A stretch of 40,048 nt of DNA from Candidatus Manganitrophaceae bacterium (GCA_012960925.1 DUAG01000014.1:1-40048), one strand, 5' to 3'; positions 27,065-36,180 are shown, counted from the first letter of the stretch. Numbers and translations are program-made. The notes: generated by a model not told the origin, from the sequence alone.

Positions 27065-27275
27065 AAAAACAGAGCTTTAAAAACCCTTAAGTGCAATAAT
27101 AGTCTATTATTATCATGGGGTTGAATTATAAATACCTATAAATTTCCTTTGGACAATCAAACTTATCGTGCCTTTCTCAACATCTTCATATTAATCAATG
27201 GATTATGACCTGAAGCCCAGAAAACCATTAGAATACACTAATAAAAAAGGGGTGAGAAACCTCGCGACCAAAGAC

Positions 27276-27725
27276 CTAGTGTGATCCGCCGCGTCCTCTG
27301 CCGCGACCCCTTCCTCGGCCTCTCCCTTTATCATGGCCTCGTCTTTTGCCGCGGTGTTTCTTCCAGAGTTTTCCCGGAACCTTGGTCTGAACAATCCCTT
27401 CCCATGGACCCCGGAAGTGTGTCGCCAGTTCCCAATGACCTCCGGAGAAGCGAAAATAAAAATCATCAAAGTAGTAAACATCGACTAAATCTGCCACCAT
27501 GTAGACCCCGAGGAGGGAGCTGAATACGAGGTCGATACCATGATTATGGCGGTGCCGGTGTCCATGTTTGGGCGCATGCGGGATGATGATGTGGCCCCCA
27601 GGATTTACCCTGACCATACGGCGTGTCGGGAACACAACAATGTCATCCGAGTCTCTCAATACAATACAGCCAAACATCCCGCTGGATAAAGTCATTAGGA
27701 CGATAACGATCGCAATATTTCTCAA
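27276..27725 (-). CDS. small lipoprotein with His-rich middle and Arg-Gly tail
   Basis: A 149-residue protein. The hydrophobic N-terminus ends at MFGC (Cys20), a near-canonical lipobox. A His-rich stretch (HGHRHRHNHG) could bind metal. The core YYFDDFYFRFSGGHWELA...GPWE resembles small envelope proteins with Trp-Gly-x-Trp-like motifs, and the tail is a run of Gly-Arg dipeptides. The start codon is TTG, supported by AAAGGAGAG five bases upstream (27731-27739). Function unknown; an outer-membrane location is inferred. It faces away from argF across a 232-bp AT-rich gap. Confidence 0.72.
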   Translation of the reverse strand: MRNIAIVIVLMTLSSGMFGCIVLRDSDDIVVFPTRRMVRVNPGGHIIIPHAPKHGHRHRHNHGIDLVFSSLLGVYMVADLVDVYYFDDFYFRFSGGHWELATHFRGPWEGIVQTKVPGKLWKKHRGKRRGHDKGRGRGRGRGRGRGGSH

Positions 27726-27893
27726 CGGACTCTCCTTTAGGTAATAAATGCTTCCCTTATTTCTTTTATTATACCGATCTTTTACGGTTTCTGTGCTTCA
27801 AAATATTAGCATAATATCTAGATGATGTAAAATTTGTGATTAAATGTTCCTTGTTTTTACCTCAAGATTTAATGTTGAACCCTTGCCAAGCGC

Positions 27894-27928
27894 TTGTATT
27901 GCTTACCGGGCGGACTCTATGATATAAA
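27894..27928 (+). promoter_or_regulatory. possible argF operon promoter
   Basis: Two overlapping weak options exist: TTGTAT (27894-27899) with TATGAT (27918-27923), or TTGCTT (27899-27904) with TATAAA (27923-27928), both with 18-bp spacers. They would give a leader of about 25-30 nt before argF. No ARG-box palindrome is evident. Confidence 0.3.
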
Positions 27929-27957
27929 AAGGCTTTTTTTTAGGATGGAGTGGACAG

Positions 27958-28875
27958 ATGCCAACATGTGATCTTCTGAGTCTGAGCTCGATCACAATCA
28001 AGGAGATTGGTTGCCTGATGGAACGGACATCGGTTTTTAAGGTGGGCAGGCCTCTGCATCCCCTCACGGGCCGGTCGGTCGGGCTTCTTTTTGAAAAATC
28101 TTCCACGAGAACACGGGTCTCTTTTGAGGTAGCGGTCTGGCGGCTCGGGGGCCTCCCGATCTTTCTCTCCTTTGACGATATACAGATCAAACGGGGAGAG
28201 ACGATTGCGGATACGGCACGTGTCCTATCGGGCTATCTGGACGCATTGGTAATTCGTACTTATGAGCAGGAAAAGCTGGAGGAGTGGCGCGACAATGCGG
28301 CCATTCCCGTCATCAACGGGTTGACCGATCTGCATCATCCCTGTCAGATCCTCGCCGATCTCTTCACCATAAAAGAAAGAAAGGGAGAACTGAAGGGACT
28401 GAAACTGGTCTATGTGGGGGATGGAAATAATATCGCTCATTCCCTCTTGGAGGGGGGCGCAACGGTTGGGATGGAGGTTGTCATCGCTTCGCCCAGGGCT
28501 TACAGGCCGGATCTGAACGTTGTAGAATCGGCGAGGATCACGGCGAAGAAGTCTGGCGGATCAATTTCGATTCTGGAGGATCCCATCGCGGCGGTCGAGG
28601 GGGCCGACATGATCTACACCGATGTCTGGGTTTCAATGGGGCAAGAAGCGGAGCGAAAAAAGAGGCTCAAGGCATTAAAACCTTACCAAGTGAATAAAAA
28701 ATTATTGGCAGAGGCAAAGACCGATGTCATGGTCATGCATTGTCTCCCAGCCCATCGGGGTGAAGAGATTACTGAGGAGGTTATGGAGGATTATCGTTCG
28801 CTTATATTTGAGCAGGCTGCAAACCGGCTTCCGATGCAGCAGGCCATTCTGGAGAGGTGTATTGGAAAAAAATAA
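27958..28875 (+). CDS. argF: ornithine carbamoyltransferase
   Basis: A 305-residue enzyme that joins carbamoyl phosphate and ornithine to give citrulline. The carbamoyl-phosphate loop STRTR lies at 49-53, HHPCQILAD near 126, and the ornithine-binding [13 protein letters not shown] near 265. The usual SPRDIQLGRGE segment reads [11 protein letters not shown], a modest divergence. GGAG precedes the ATG. It starts a long same-strand run, and its last 14 bases overlap argG. Confidence 0.94.
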   Translation: MPTCDLLSLSSITIKEIGCLMERTSVFKVGRPLHPLTGRSVGLLFEKSSTRTRVSFEVAVWRLGGLPIFLSFDDIQIKRGETIADTARVLSGYLDALVIRTYEQEKLEEWRDNAAIPVINGLTDLHHPCQILADLFTIKERKGELKGLKLVYVGDGNNIAHSLLEGGATVGMEVVIASPRAYRPDLNVVESARITAKKSGGSISILEDPIAAVEGADMIYTDVWVSMGQEAERKKRLKALKPYQVNKKLLAEAKTDVMVMHCLPAHRGEEITEEVMEDYRSLIFEQAANRLPMQQAILERCIGKK

Positions 28876-30070
28876 GAAGATCAATAAGGTGGTTCTGGCC
28901 TATTCCGGCGGATTGGACACCTCAGTCATCATCACTTGGTTGAAGGAACAATATGGATGTCAGGTCATTGCTTTTTGTGCCGATCTTGGCCAGGGAGAAG
29001 ATCTTGCGGAAGTCGAGAAGAAGGCAAAAAGAACTGGTGCGAGCAAGGTTGTGATTACCGATCTGAGGGAGGTTTTTGCAAAGGAATATATTTTCCCAAT
29101 GCTTCGGGCCAATGCGGTTTATGAAGGAACTTACCTGCTGGGGACAGCGATTGCCCGCCCTCTGATTGCAAAAAAGCAGATGGAGATCGCAAAAAAATAT
29201 GGGGCCGAAGGCGTCTCTCACGGTGCGACCGGAAAAGGAAACGACCAAGTCCGCTTCGAGTTGAGTTATCTCTCTATTGACCCGAATATTGAGATTATTG
29301 CCCCCTGGCGTGATTGGGAATTTGAATCCCGATCCGATCTAATGGCCTATGCCAAACGTCATAAGATTCCCGTAACGGCGACGATCAAAAAACCGTATAG
29401 CATAGATAGTAATCTCTTTCATACCAGCTATGAGGGCGGAATTCTGGAAGATCCCTGGATGGAACCGCCTGAGTCTATGTTTATGATGACAACCGCCCCG
29501 GAAAATGCTCCGGACAAGCCGGTCTGTCTTGAAATTGGGTTCAGAGAGGGGAATCCTGTTTCAATTGATGGAAAACGATATTCTCCCGGAAAACTCATTG
29601 CGGAATTGAACCGGATTGGGGGACGTCATGGCATAGGACGCGTTGATCTGGTAGAAAACAGATATGTCGGGATGAAGTCAAGAGGGGTGTATGAGACGCC
29701 AGGCGGGACTATTCTCCATGCCGCCCATCGTGCGGTGGAGTCTTTGACCCTTGATCGAGAAGTCCTACATCTACGTGATAGCCTTATTTCGCAATATGCC
29801 GAGATCATTTATTACGGGTATTGGTTCTCGCCGGAACGGGAACTGCTACAGACCTTCTTTGATCGTGCCCAGGAAGGGGTGACCGGCGTGGCACGACTTA
29901 AACTATACAAGGGAAGCCTCACCCTTATTGGAAGGAAAGCGCCTCGTTCTCTCTATAGCAAAGCCATATCAACCTTTGAAAAAGATACCTGTTACGTCCA
30001 GAAAGATGCGGAAGGCTTTATCCGATTGAATGCCCTTCGGTTAAAATTGCCGTCCCGGAGGAAGCATTGA
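28862..30070 (+). CDS. argG: argininosuccinate synthase
   Basis: A 402-residue ATP-dependent enzyme that condenses citrulline and aspartate. The PP-loop AYSGGLDTS is at residues 13-21. [36 protein letters not shown] and [17 protein letters not shown] follow in order. The start is TTG at 28862, chosen because GGAGAGG lies just upstream, the product then begins [11 protein letters not shown] as expected, and the length fits the family of about 400. The frame is open further upstream inside argF but that part is not homologous. It overlaps argF by 14 bases, so translational coupling is likely. Confidence 0.94.
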   Translation: MEKNKKINKVVLAYSGGLDTSVIITWLKEQYGCQVIAFCADLGQGEDLAEVEKKAKRTGASKVVITDLREVFAKEYIFPMLRANAVYEGTYLLGTAIARPLIAKKQMEIAKKYGAEGVSHGATGKGNDQVRFELSYLSIDPNIEIIAPWRDWEFESRSDLMAYAKRHKIPVTATIKKPYSIDSNLFHTSYEGGILEDPWMEPPESMFMMTTAPENAPDKPVCLEIGFREGNPVSIDGKRYSPGKLIAELNRIGGRHGIGRVDLVENRYVGMKSRGVYETPGGTILHAAHRAVESLTLDREVLHLRDSLISQYAEIIYYGYWFSPERELLQTFFDRAQEGVTGVARLKLYKGSLTLIGRKAPRSLYSKAISTFEKDTCYVQKDAEGFIRLNALRLKLPSRRKH

Positions 30071-30110
30071 TTAAGTCTGGTTGAATTTTACAGAAGATAA
30101 AATGTTGCGA

Positions 30111-30188
30111 TTTAAGGCCAAAAATGCATAAAATAGCCTGCTATTTTCAAGGTTTGCAACGCAGAAGCGAGACATTTTAGCCCTGAAA
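30111..30188. repeat. 78-bp palindromic element between argG and argH
   Basis: TTTAAGGCCAAAAATG (30111-30126) matches the reverse complement of 30173-30188 at 13 of 16 positions. Inside is a second small hairpin, AAAATAG-CCTG-CTATTTT (30130-30147). This has the form of a dispersed palindromic repeat. It differs in sequence from the 7081-7222 element. It may interrupt or modulate read-through from argG to argH. Confidence 0.5.
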
Positions 30189-30245
30189 AGACAATTCATG
30201 ACTTATTCAGAGCTTTCTTAAGCAGCGGCCCGATGAAAGAACCTC

Positions 30246-31712
30246 GTGCAAAAGGGAACAAAAAGAAAGTCCAGTAAGTCAAAGACTGTCACAAAGAATC
30301 TCAGTCAATGGAAAAATGTGGCCTGGGAGGGGCGGTTTACAGAGGCCGTCGATTCGGATGTTGCCGCCTTTACTTCATCTTTTGCTTTTGATCGATGCCT
30401 ATATCTATATGATATTGAAGGAAGTATTGCCCATACAGAAGGACTCGTTCGTGCTGGTCTTTTGACCCCGGCAGAGAAAAAGCGCTTGGTGAAGGGGCTT
30501 AAAGCGATTCGTTCGGAGATGGCAGAAGAGACTGAGACAGTCAAAGCGGGGACATCCCAGGACGAAGATATTCATATGCATATCGAGCGGCGTCTTGTCG
30601 AGAAGGTTGGGGAGCTGGGGGGGAAACTGCACACCGGCCGAAGCCGGAATGACCAGGTTGCCCTTGATCTCAGGCTCTATCTTCGTACAGAGATTGAACA
30701 AATTGTGGGACAAATTGTTGCACTTCAAAAAAACCTGGTTGTCCAGGCGGAGGAACATATCAACACGGTCGTGCCTGGCTATACCCACCTTCAACGCGCC
30801 CAGCCTATTTCTCTGGCGCATACCTTCCTCGCCTATTATGAGATGCTGGAACGGGACAGGACTCGTCTTCTCGATGGCCTGAAGCGCTTAAACCAGATGC
30901 CGCTGGGGGCCGGTGCGCTGGCCGGAAATAGCTTCTCGATAGACCGTATGCATGTGGCCCGCTTATTGGGTTTCTCGCAGGTTACGGCAAACAGCCTTGA
31001 TACGGTGAGCGACCGGGATTTTGTCACGGAATTTCTTTCTAACGCCTCGATACTCATGATGCATCTCTCCCGCTGGGCGGAAGACTGGATTCTCTGGGCC
31101 TCAATGGAATTTGGTTTTATAGATCTTCCCGACCGCTATTGCACCGGAAGCAGCATGATGCCCCAGAAGAAAAATCCGGATCTCCTTGAATTGATCCGTG
31201 GAAAGACGGGGAGAGTCTATGGCGCGCTACTCACCCTGTTGACGGTCCTAAAGGGACTTCCCTTGTCGTACAACCGGGATCTCCAGGAAGATAAAGAACC
31301 CCTTTTTAATACGGTGGTAACCCTCCGAAGTGCACTCCGAATCATGACAGATCTAACGAAAGGGGTTCGGTTTAACGATACAAAAATGAGGGCAGCGACT
31401 GAAGAGGGTTCCCTTCTGGCAACGGATCTGGCCGATTATCTTGTTGAAAAGGGCCTTCCATTTCGTCAGGCTCACCGAGTGAGTGGAAAAATTGTCCTCA
31501 AGGCCCTGGAGGAAGGCAAGCCTTTTGAAGGCTGGGCCCTGGAAACCTTTCAAAGTTTTTCCCCATTATTTAAACAGGATCTTTATGGCCGGCTCACCTT
31601 CTCGGGCTCCATAGATAAGAAGGGGGGAATCGGCGGCACCTCGCGAAAATCCATCCGGAACGAGATCCGCAAGATTAAGCGAAAGTTCAAAAATGACAAG
31701 AATAGAAAATAA
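30246..31712 (+). CDS. argH: argininosuccinate lyase
   Basis: A 488-residue member of the fumarase/aspartase superfamily that splits argininosuccinate into arginine and fumarate. WEGRF near the start, SRNDQVALDLRLY near 131, GYTHLQRAQP near 180 and the signature GSSMMPQKKNPDLLEL near 303 hold the catalytic residues. The N-terminus has about 25 extra Lys/Ser-rich residues before the conserved WEGRF. The GTG at 30246 is the only plausible in-frame start, with a weak ribosome site. The 175-bp gap before it holds the palindromic element. Its last 20 bases overlap the small LptM-like gene. Confidence 0.94.
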   Translation: MQKGTKRKSSKSKTVTKNLSQWKNVAWEGRFTEAVDSDVAAFTSSFAFDRCLYLYDIEGSIAHTEGLVRAGLLTPAEKKRLVKGLKAIRSEMAEETETVKAGTSQDEDIHMHIERRLVEKVGELGGKLHTGRSRNDQVALDLRLYLRTEIEQIVGQIVALQKNLVVQAEEHINTVVPGYTHLQRAQPISLAHTFLAYYEMLERDRTRLLDGLKRLNQMPLGAGALAGNSFSIDRMHVARLLGFSQVTANSLDTVSDRDFVTEFLSNASILMMHLSRWAEDWILWASMEFGFIDLPDRYCTGSSMMPQKKNPDLLELIRGKTGRVYGALLTLLTVLKGLPLSYNRDLQEDKEPLFNTVVTLRSALRIMTDLTKGVRFNDTKMRAATEEGSLLATDLADYLVEKGLPFRQAHRVSGKIVLKALEEGKPFEGWALETFQSFSPLFKQDLYGRLTFSGSIDKKGGIGGTSRKSIRNEIRKIKRKFKNDKNRK

Positions 31713-31845
31713 GCCTAATAAAACAATATATTACACACTATTTATCCTCATTTTCTTTACCTTTTTAGGGAGCTGCGGTAGAAAAGGGGATCCTGTTCTC
31801 CCTGATAATCGCACTCAAATTTCAAATAATTTCCCTTTCAAGTAG
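31693..31845 (+). CDS. lptM: LptM-like small lipoprotein
   Basis: A 50-residue reading frame, easily missed, overlapping the end of argH by 20 bases. A hydrophobic stretch (LFILIFFTFL) ends in GSC (Cys28), followed by GRKGDPVLPD. LptM (YifL) has the same plan: signal peptide, lipobox, then CG.KG....P. and a short tail. LptM assists assembly of the LptDE lipopolysaccharide translocon, and genes of this kind are commonly found just upstream of lysA or dapF, exactly as here. No strong Shine-Dalgarno sequence is visible, so coupling to argH is inferred. It could be a diverged or unrelated short lipoprotein. Confidence 0.65.
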   Translation: MTRIENKPNKTIYYTLFILIFFTFLGSCGRKGDPVLPDNRTQISNNFPFK

Positions 31846-31931
31846 ACCTTCTTGTGTCTGGCAGAATTGACTGGAGGGAAGGAAGTTGACTATATTGTCG
31901 GGGTTTGATTCATAAGTGCAGGAATAGGAGT

Positions 31932-33197
31932 ATGAACGCATTTCGTTATAAAAAAAGTCGGCTTTACTGTGAGGATGTCTCCCTTGAGGCTTTGGCAGAG
32001 AAGGTGGGCACCCCTTTCTATGTCTATAGCCATCACACCCTTCGTCGACACATTCTGGCTTACAAAAAGGCCTTTGCCGCGGTTCCTCATTTAATCGCTT
32101 TTGCTGTTAAGGCAAACGCGAATATAGCCGTCCTTCGTGTTTTTGCGAATGAGGGTGGAGGAGGAGATATTGTCTCGAGTGGAGAACTGCACCGTGCCTT
32201 GAAGGCCGGGATGGACCCGAAAAATCTTGTCTTTGCCGGAGTGGGCAAGACGAGAAAAGAGATGAAAGAAGCCCTTCGGGCCGGAATATTAATGTTTAAT
32301 GTCGAATCGGCACAGGAACTGGTCGCCCTGGATGAAACGGCCAAGGGGCTCGGCGTGAAGGCCCCCGTGGCGCTTCGTGTGAATCCGGATGTCAATCCCC
32401 GGACCCATCCCTACATTTCCACTGGTTTAAAAAAGAGCAAGTTCGGGATTGAAATCATCAAGGCGGAGTCAGAATATCAGACGGCATCCCGGCTCTCTCA
32501 TATAGAGGTCGTGGGGGTCCATTCCCATATCGGTTCTCAACTGACTCAGGTAAAACCCTTTGTCGATGCCCTGAAACGGCTCTCAAAACTTATTGCCGCG
32601 CTTCGAAAACAGGGTCTTGATATTCAATATTGGAACATCGGCGGGGGACTGGGTATTACCTATAACGAGGAAAAGCCCCCTCTGCCGAAAGAGATGGCCG
32701 ATGCGATCCTCCCGCTCTTGAAGAAGAGCGGCTGCCGGATCATACTGGAACCAGGGCGGTCGCTTGCAGGAAATGCAGGAGTTCTGGTCACCCGTGTGAT
32801 CTACAACAAGGAGGGGGAGGCGAAAAACTTTCTGGTGGTTGATGCCGGGATGAATGATCTGATCCGCCCGAGTCTTTATAACGCGTACCATGAGCTGCAA
32901 CCCGTGGTAAAGCGTCGGCGGAAGACCAAAGTGGTCGATGTGGTCGGTCCCATCTGTGAATCGGGCGATTTTCTGGCGCAAGACCGTGTGCTTCCGCAGA
33001 TGGCCCCGGATGAACTCCTCGCCGTCATGAGCGCGGGGGCCTACAGCTTTACCATGTCGTCCAACTATAATGCCCGGCCCCGTCCTCCTGAAATCCTGGT
33101 CCACGGCGATTCATATGATATGGTTCGCAAAAGGGAAACCCTTAAGGATCTGCTTCGCGGAGAATCTATCCCGGCATTTCTGGATCAGAAAAAGTGA
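31932..33197 (+). CDS. lysA: diaminopimelate decarboxylase
   Basis: A 421-residue PLP enzyme of the alanine-racemase fold that decarboxylates meso-diaminopimelate to lysine. The cofactor Lys is K60 (AFAVKANAN). GGGGDIVSSGEL, HSHIGSQL, GGGLGITY, EPGRSLAGNAG and CESGDFLA follow in order; the last holds the active-site Cys. I start at ATG 31932, with AGGAA seven bases upstream and the product opening MNAFRYKKSRLYCEDV as in the family; a TTG at 31905 is less likely. Its TGA overlaps the GTG of the next gene. Confidence 0.95.
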   Translation: MNAFRYKKSRLYCEDVSLEALAEKVGTPFYVYSHHTLRRHILAYKKAFAAVPHLIAFAVKANANIAVLRVFANEGGGGDIVSSGELHRALKAGMDPKNLVFAGVGKTRKEMKEALRAGILMFNVESAQELVALDETAKGLGVKAPVALRVNPDVNPRTHPYISTGLKKSKFGIEIIKAESEYQTASRLSHIEVVGVHSHIGSQLTQVKPFVDALKRLSKLIAALRKQGLDIQYWNIGGGLGITYNEEKPPLPKEMADAILPLLKKSGCRIILEPGRSLAGNAGVLVTRVIYNKEGEAKNFLVVDAGMNDLIRPSLYNAYHELQPVVKRRRKTKVVDVVGPICESGDFLAQDRVLPQMAPDELLAVMSAGAYSFTMSSNYNARPRPPEILVHGDSYDMVRKRETLKDLLRGESIPAFLDQKK

Positions 33198-33619
33198 GTT
33201 ATCGCGGTATGGTGCAGACAACGAAGGGTGTTGTCCTTCCGGATAAACCGAAAACGCAAAAAAAGATTAAAGAGGGCCGTGGATTTTTTCTCGCCCTCCT
33301 GATCATCAGCGGGATTATAATTCTTTGCATGACCGTCGTCTATTTCAAGGAAAAGGAGATCACGATCTTTACCTTTCAGAGATTTGTGATCAACAAGGCC
33401 TTTATGTCTCTCCTCCCGGAAAAATATACCCTCGAAGAGGCTGAGACGGTTCGGATACGTATCTACACTTTTTATGACTCCGCAATGAAGGGAGATGTGA
33501 GCGAACAGGAGCTGTTAGAGGTCAGTACACACATCAAGTCGATTCTGGCAGACCAGAAAGTCGAGGATAAGGAGGTTCAATCGCTCCTGGCCCGCATTGA
33601 TTCCGGAGGTAGAAAATGA
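33194..33619 (+). CDS. unknown single-pass membrane protein inside the lysine operon
   Basis: A 141-residue protein. A basic N-terminal segment (1-30) is followed by one membrane helix (31-51) and a soluble, mostly helical C-terminal region rich in Glu (LEEAETVRIRIYTFYDSAMKG). The GTG start overlaps the lysA stop (GTGA) and the end overlaps dapF by four bases (ATGA), so it is translated with the lysine genes. An in-frame ATG at 33209 is possible. I know no catalytic family that fits. Placement between lysA and dapF suggests a conserved operon member, not a lysine-pathway enzyme. Confidence 0.75.
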   Translation: MSYRGMVQTTKGVVLPDKPKTQKKIKEGRGFFLALLIISGIIILCMTVVYFKEKEITIFTFQRFVINKAFMSLLPEKYTLEEAETVRIRIYTFYDSAMKGDVSEQELLEVSTHIKSILADQKVEDKEVQSLLARIDSGGRK

Positions 33620-34449
33620 AATTTCCAATTTCTTTCTGGAAGATGAACGGCAGCGGGAATGATTTTGTGATGATTGATCATAGAACGGAAATTATCCCTC
33701 TAGACGAGATGGCCTCTTTTATTTCCGGGGTTTGTCGTCGGGGTCTTTCAATCGGGGCGGATGGTCTGATTCTGGTGGTCCCTTCCTCAAAGGCAGATTA
33801 TGGCTGGCACTATTACAACGCGGATGGCGGTGAGGCGGAAATGTGTGCCAATGGAAGCCGTTGTGTCGCCCGCTTTGCATTCCTGAAAGGGATTGCGCCC
33901 GCGAAACACACCATTGAGACGCTTGCCGGAATCGTTCAGGCAGAGGTTCTGGGAGAGGAAGGAGAACGTGTGCGAGTCCACCTTCCTGATCCTAAGGATC
34001 TCCACCTAAATATCAAAATTGAAGTTCATGAAAAGAAAGAAACCGTACACAGCGTCAATACCACAGTTCCCCATGCGGTCTACTTCGTTGAGGCGACCGA
34101 CAAGGTGGACCTGATCGATTTAGGAAGCGCAACGCGTTACCATGAACGTTTTGCCCCGCAGGGAACCAATGTGAATTTTATCAGCCCTGAAGGAGATTTT
34201 CTGAAAATCAGAACTTATGAACGGGGTGTAGAAAATGAGACCCTGGCCTGTGGAACGGGTGCCGTCGCGGGGGCCGTCATTGCTGCTTCTCTTGGAAAGG
34301 CCTTATCGCCGGTAACGCTCTTGACGAAGGGAGGAACGCGCTTGGTTGTGAACTTCACTCAGGACGGAGTTTCGTTCAAAAATGTCTCTCTGGAAGGAGA
34401 CGCACGTGTCGTTTCCAGGGGAGAAATCACGGAAGATTCCATTTTATGA
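33616..34449 (+). CDS. dapF: diaminopimelate epimerase
   Basis: A 277-residue cofactor-independent racemase that turns LL-diaminopimelate into the meso form. The two catalytic cysteines are visible: C77 in AEMCANGSRC and C212 in ETLACGTGA. KMNGSGNDFVMID opens the protein as usual. GGAGGT (33605-33610) precedes the ATG. The start overlaps the upstream membrane protein by four bases, and dapA follows with another overlap or small gap. Confidence 0.96.
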   Translation: MKFPISFWKMNGSGNDFVMIDHRTEIIPLDEMASFISGVCRRGLSIGADGLILVVPSSKADYGWHYYNADGGEAEMCANGSRCVARFAFLKGIAPAKHTIETLAGIVQAEVLGEEGERVRVHLPDPKDLHLNIKIEVHEKKETVHSVNTTVPHAVYFVEATDKVDLIDLGSATRYHERFAPQGTNVNFISPEGDFLKIRTYERGVENETLACGTGAVAGAVIAASLGKALSPVTLLTKGGTRLVVNFTQDGVSFKNVSLEGDARVVSRGEITEDSIL

Positions 34450-34457
34450 GGCAGGTT

Positions 34458-35330
34458 ATGTTTAAAGGTTCAATCGTTGCCATTGTGACCCCCATGAAAG
34501 ATGGAAGGATTGATGAGAAGGCGATGGGTGATCTGGTCGAGTTTCATCTTGATGCCGGCACGAATGGGATTGTTCCCTGCGGGACAACGGGTGAGTCTGC
34601 GACCTTAAGTCATGAGGAACACCGCCGTGTCATTGAGCTGTGCATCGAGGTGGTTGGCGGGCATGTCCCTGTTATTGCGGGCACCGGTTCTAATAGTACG
34701 GAAGAAGCGATTACCCTCACCCGACATGCCAAGTCCGCCGGTGCGGACGGGGCGCTTCTGATCACGCCCTACTATAATAAACCGATGCAGGAAGGGCTCT
34801 TTCGACACTTCAAGACAATCGCGGAAGCGGTCGATATTCCCCAAATTCTCTACAATATCCCCGGTCGGACGGGCGTGAATATGTTGCCTGAAACTGTGGC
34901 CCGTCTCACGGCGTTTGAGAATATCGTCGGGATCAAGGAAGGAAGCGGATCAATGCAGCAGATCACTGAGGTGATCCGCCTTTGTGGTGAGCGTTTGACC
35001 GTTCTTTCAGGCGATGACGGTATGACCTTGCCCTTGATAGCTATCGGCGGGAAGGGGGCCATCTCAGTGACCGCCAATATTGTTCCCTCCGACATGGCAC
35101 AGATGACCTCGGCCGCAGGTAGAGGAGATTTTACTGAAGCAAGAAAAATAGATACGAAGCTCTATCCGCTTCATCGTGTTCTGTTCGTCGAAACCAATCC
35201 TGTTCCGGTCAAGGCCGCCCTTGCACTGATGGGGAAGTGTGGCAGTGAGGTCCGTCTTCCCCTGAGTCCTCTATCTGAAGAGAGCGTGGGCAAGCTGAAA
35301 GGGGCCTTAGTGGACTATGGTCTGGTTTAG
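34458..35330 (+). CDS. dapA: 4-hydroxy-tetrahydrodipicolinate synthase
   Basis: A 290-residue TIM-barrel aldolase that condenses pyruvate with aspartate semialdehyde. MFKGSIVAIVTPM opens it as in E. coli DapA. CGTTGES, YYNKPMQEG, Y132 in LYNIPGRTGVN and the Schiff-base K160 in VGIKEGSGS are in place. I prefer ATG 34458, with GAGG six bases upstream and residue numbering near the family's; ATG 34446 overlaps the dapF stop as ATGA and would add four residues. Confidence 0.95.
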   Translation: MFKGSIVAIVTPMKDGRIDEKAMGDLVEFHLDAGTNGIVPCGTTGESATLSHEEHRRVIELCIEVVGGHVPVIAGTGSNSTEEAITLTRHAKSAGADGALLITPYYNKPMQEGLFRHFKTIAEAVDIPQILYNIPGRTGVNMLPETVARLTAFENIVGIKEGSGSMQQITEVIRLCGERLTVLSGDDGMTLPLIAIGGKGAISVTANIVPSDMAQMTSAAGRGDFTEARKIDTKLYPLHRVLFVETNPVPVKAALALMGKCGSEVRLPLSPLSEESVGKLKGALVDYGLV

Positions 35331-35339
35331 TTCTATCGT

Positions 35340-35357
35340 ATCGTCTTGCAAGACGAT
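35340..35357. repeat. 18-bp perfect palindrome between dapA and dapB
   Basis: ATCGTCTTGCAAGACGAT, nine-base arms with no loop. It fills part of the 49-bp dapA-dapB gap, 22 bp before the dapB ATG. It may be an operator or an mRNA-processing hairpin; no T-run follows. Confidence 0.4.
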
Positions 35358-35379
35358 CACAACCTAAAAAAGGAGATCG

Positions 35380-36180
35380 ATGAAGCTGACAATTTCAGGC
35401 GCGGCGGGTCGAATGGGACGTGCCCTACTCGAAAGTCTCTTTGATGAAGAGGATCTGGAGCTGGGATCCGCACTGGAGAAAAAAGGACATCCAGCTGTGG
35501 GCCGGGATGCGGGAGAATTGATCGGTATCGGAAAGTGGGGAGTTTCCGTGACGGATCGTATCAAAAAATCTGTGATGGATGGAGAGGTGATAATTGATTT
35601 CACCTACCCTCTGGAAACCCTCAAGATGGTACAGGAGGCACAACGCAAAAAAAGACCTATGGTGATCGGGACCACTGGCTTTTTGCGCGATCAAGAAAAA
35701 AAAATTAAGGAAGCGGCAAAGAAGATTCCGATTGTCTGGTCCCCAAATATGAGCGTCGGGGTAAATGTCATGCTGAAGCTACTTTCCAACGCGGCCAGTA
35801 TCCTGGGGGAGGCCTATGATGTTGAGATCATGGAGATCCATCATCGCCACAAAAAAGATGCACCAAGTGGGACCGCGCTTCGAATGGGTGAAACCATTGC
35901 CGTTGCGCGGGGGTCAACGCTTACGCGCGCGGCTCGATTTTCACGTCATGGAAAATTCGGGCCAAGAAAGACGGGAGAGATTGGATTTCAAAGCCAGCGC
36001 GCAGGTGATGTTGTCGGAGAACATACCGTAGTCTTTGCCGGACCCGGAGAGCGGATTGAGATGACACATCGTGCGCAGAGCCGTAATAATTTTTCGCGCG
36101 GGGCGATATTGGCGGCCAAATGGGTGGTCGATCAGCCACCCGGACTATATGACATGATGGATGTTTTAAGTCTGAAATAA
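35380..36180 (+). CDS. dapB: 4-hydroxy-tetrahydrodipicolinate reductase
   Basis: A 266-residue NAD(P)H-dependent reductase, second step of the lysine branch. The nucleotide-binding GAAGRMGR lies at 7-14, IDFTYPL near 72, GTTGF near 97, and the catalytic EIHHRHKKDAPSGTAL near 149. AAAAAAGGAG precedes the ATG. It is followed by 161 bp before dapL. Confidence 0.95.
   Translation: MKLTISGAAGRMGRALLESLFDEEDLELGSALEKKGHPAVGRDAGELIGIGKWGVSVTDRIKKSVMDGEVIIDFTYPLETLKMVQEAQRKKRPMVIGTTGFLRDQEKKIKEAAKKIPIVWSPNMSVGVNVMLKLLSNAASILGEAYDVEIMEIHHRHKKDAPSGTALRMGETIAVARGSTLTRAARFSRHGKFGPRKTGEIGFQSQRAGDVVGEHTVVFAGPGERIEMTHRAQSRNNFSRGAILAAKWVVDQPPGLYDMMDVLSLK

Larger units (their letters stand above)
26743..27275. 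other. 533-bp non-coding region rich in palindromes and regulatory sites
   Basis: No credible gene in either strand. From left to right it holds the NrdR box (26929-26944), the small palindromes ATGATCAT (26964-26971), TTGATCAA (26987-26994) and ACCGGT twice (26994-26999, 27016-27021), then the DnaA-box-like sites (27031-27064). Next comes a perfect inverted repeat AATAATAG-T-CTATTATT (27095-27111), within AT-rich sequence that runs to about 27250. The regulatory content is dense and no gene explains it. Confidence 0.6.
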
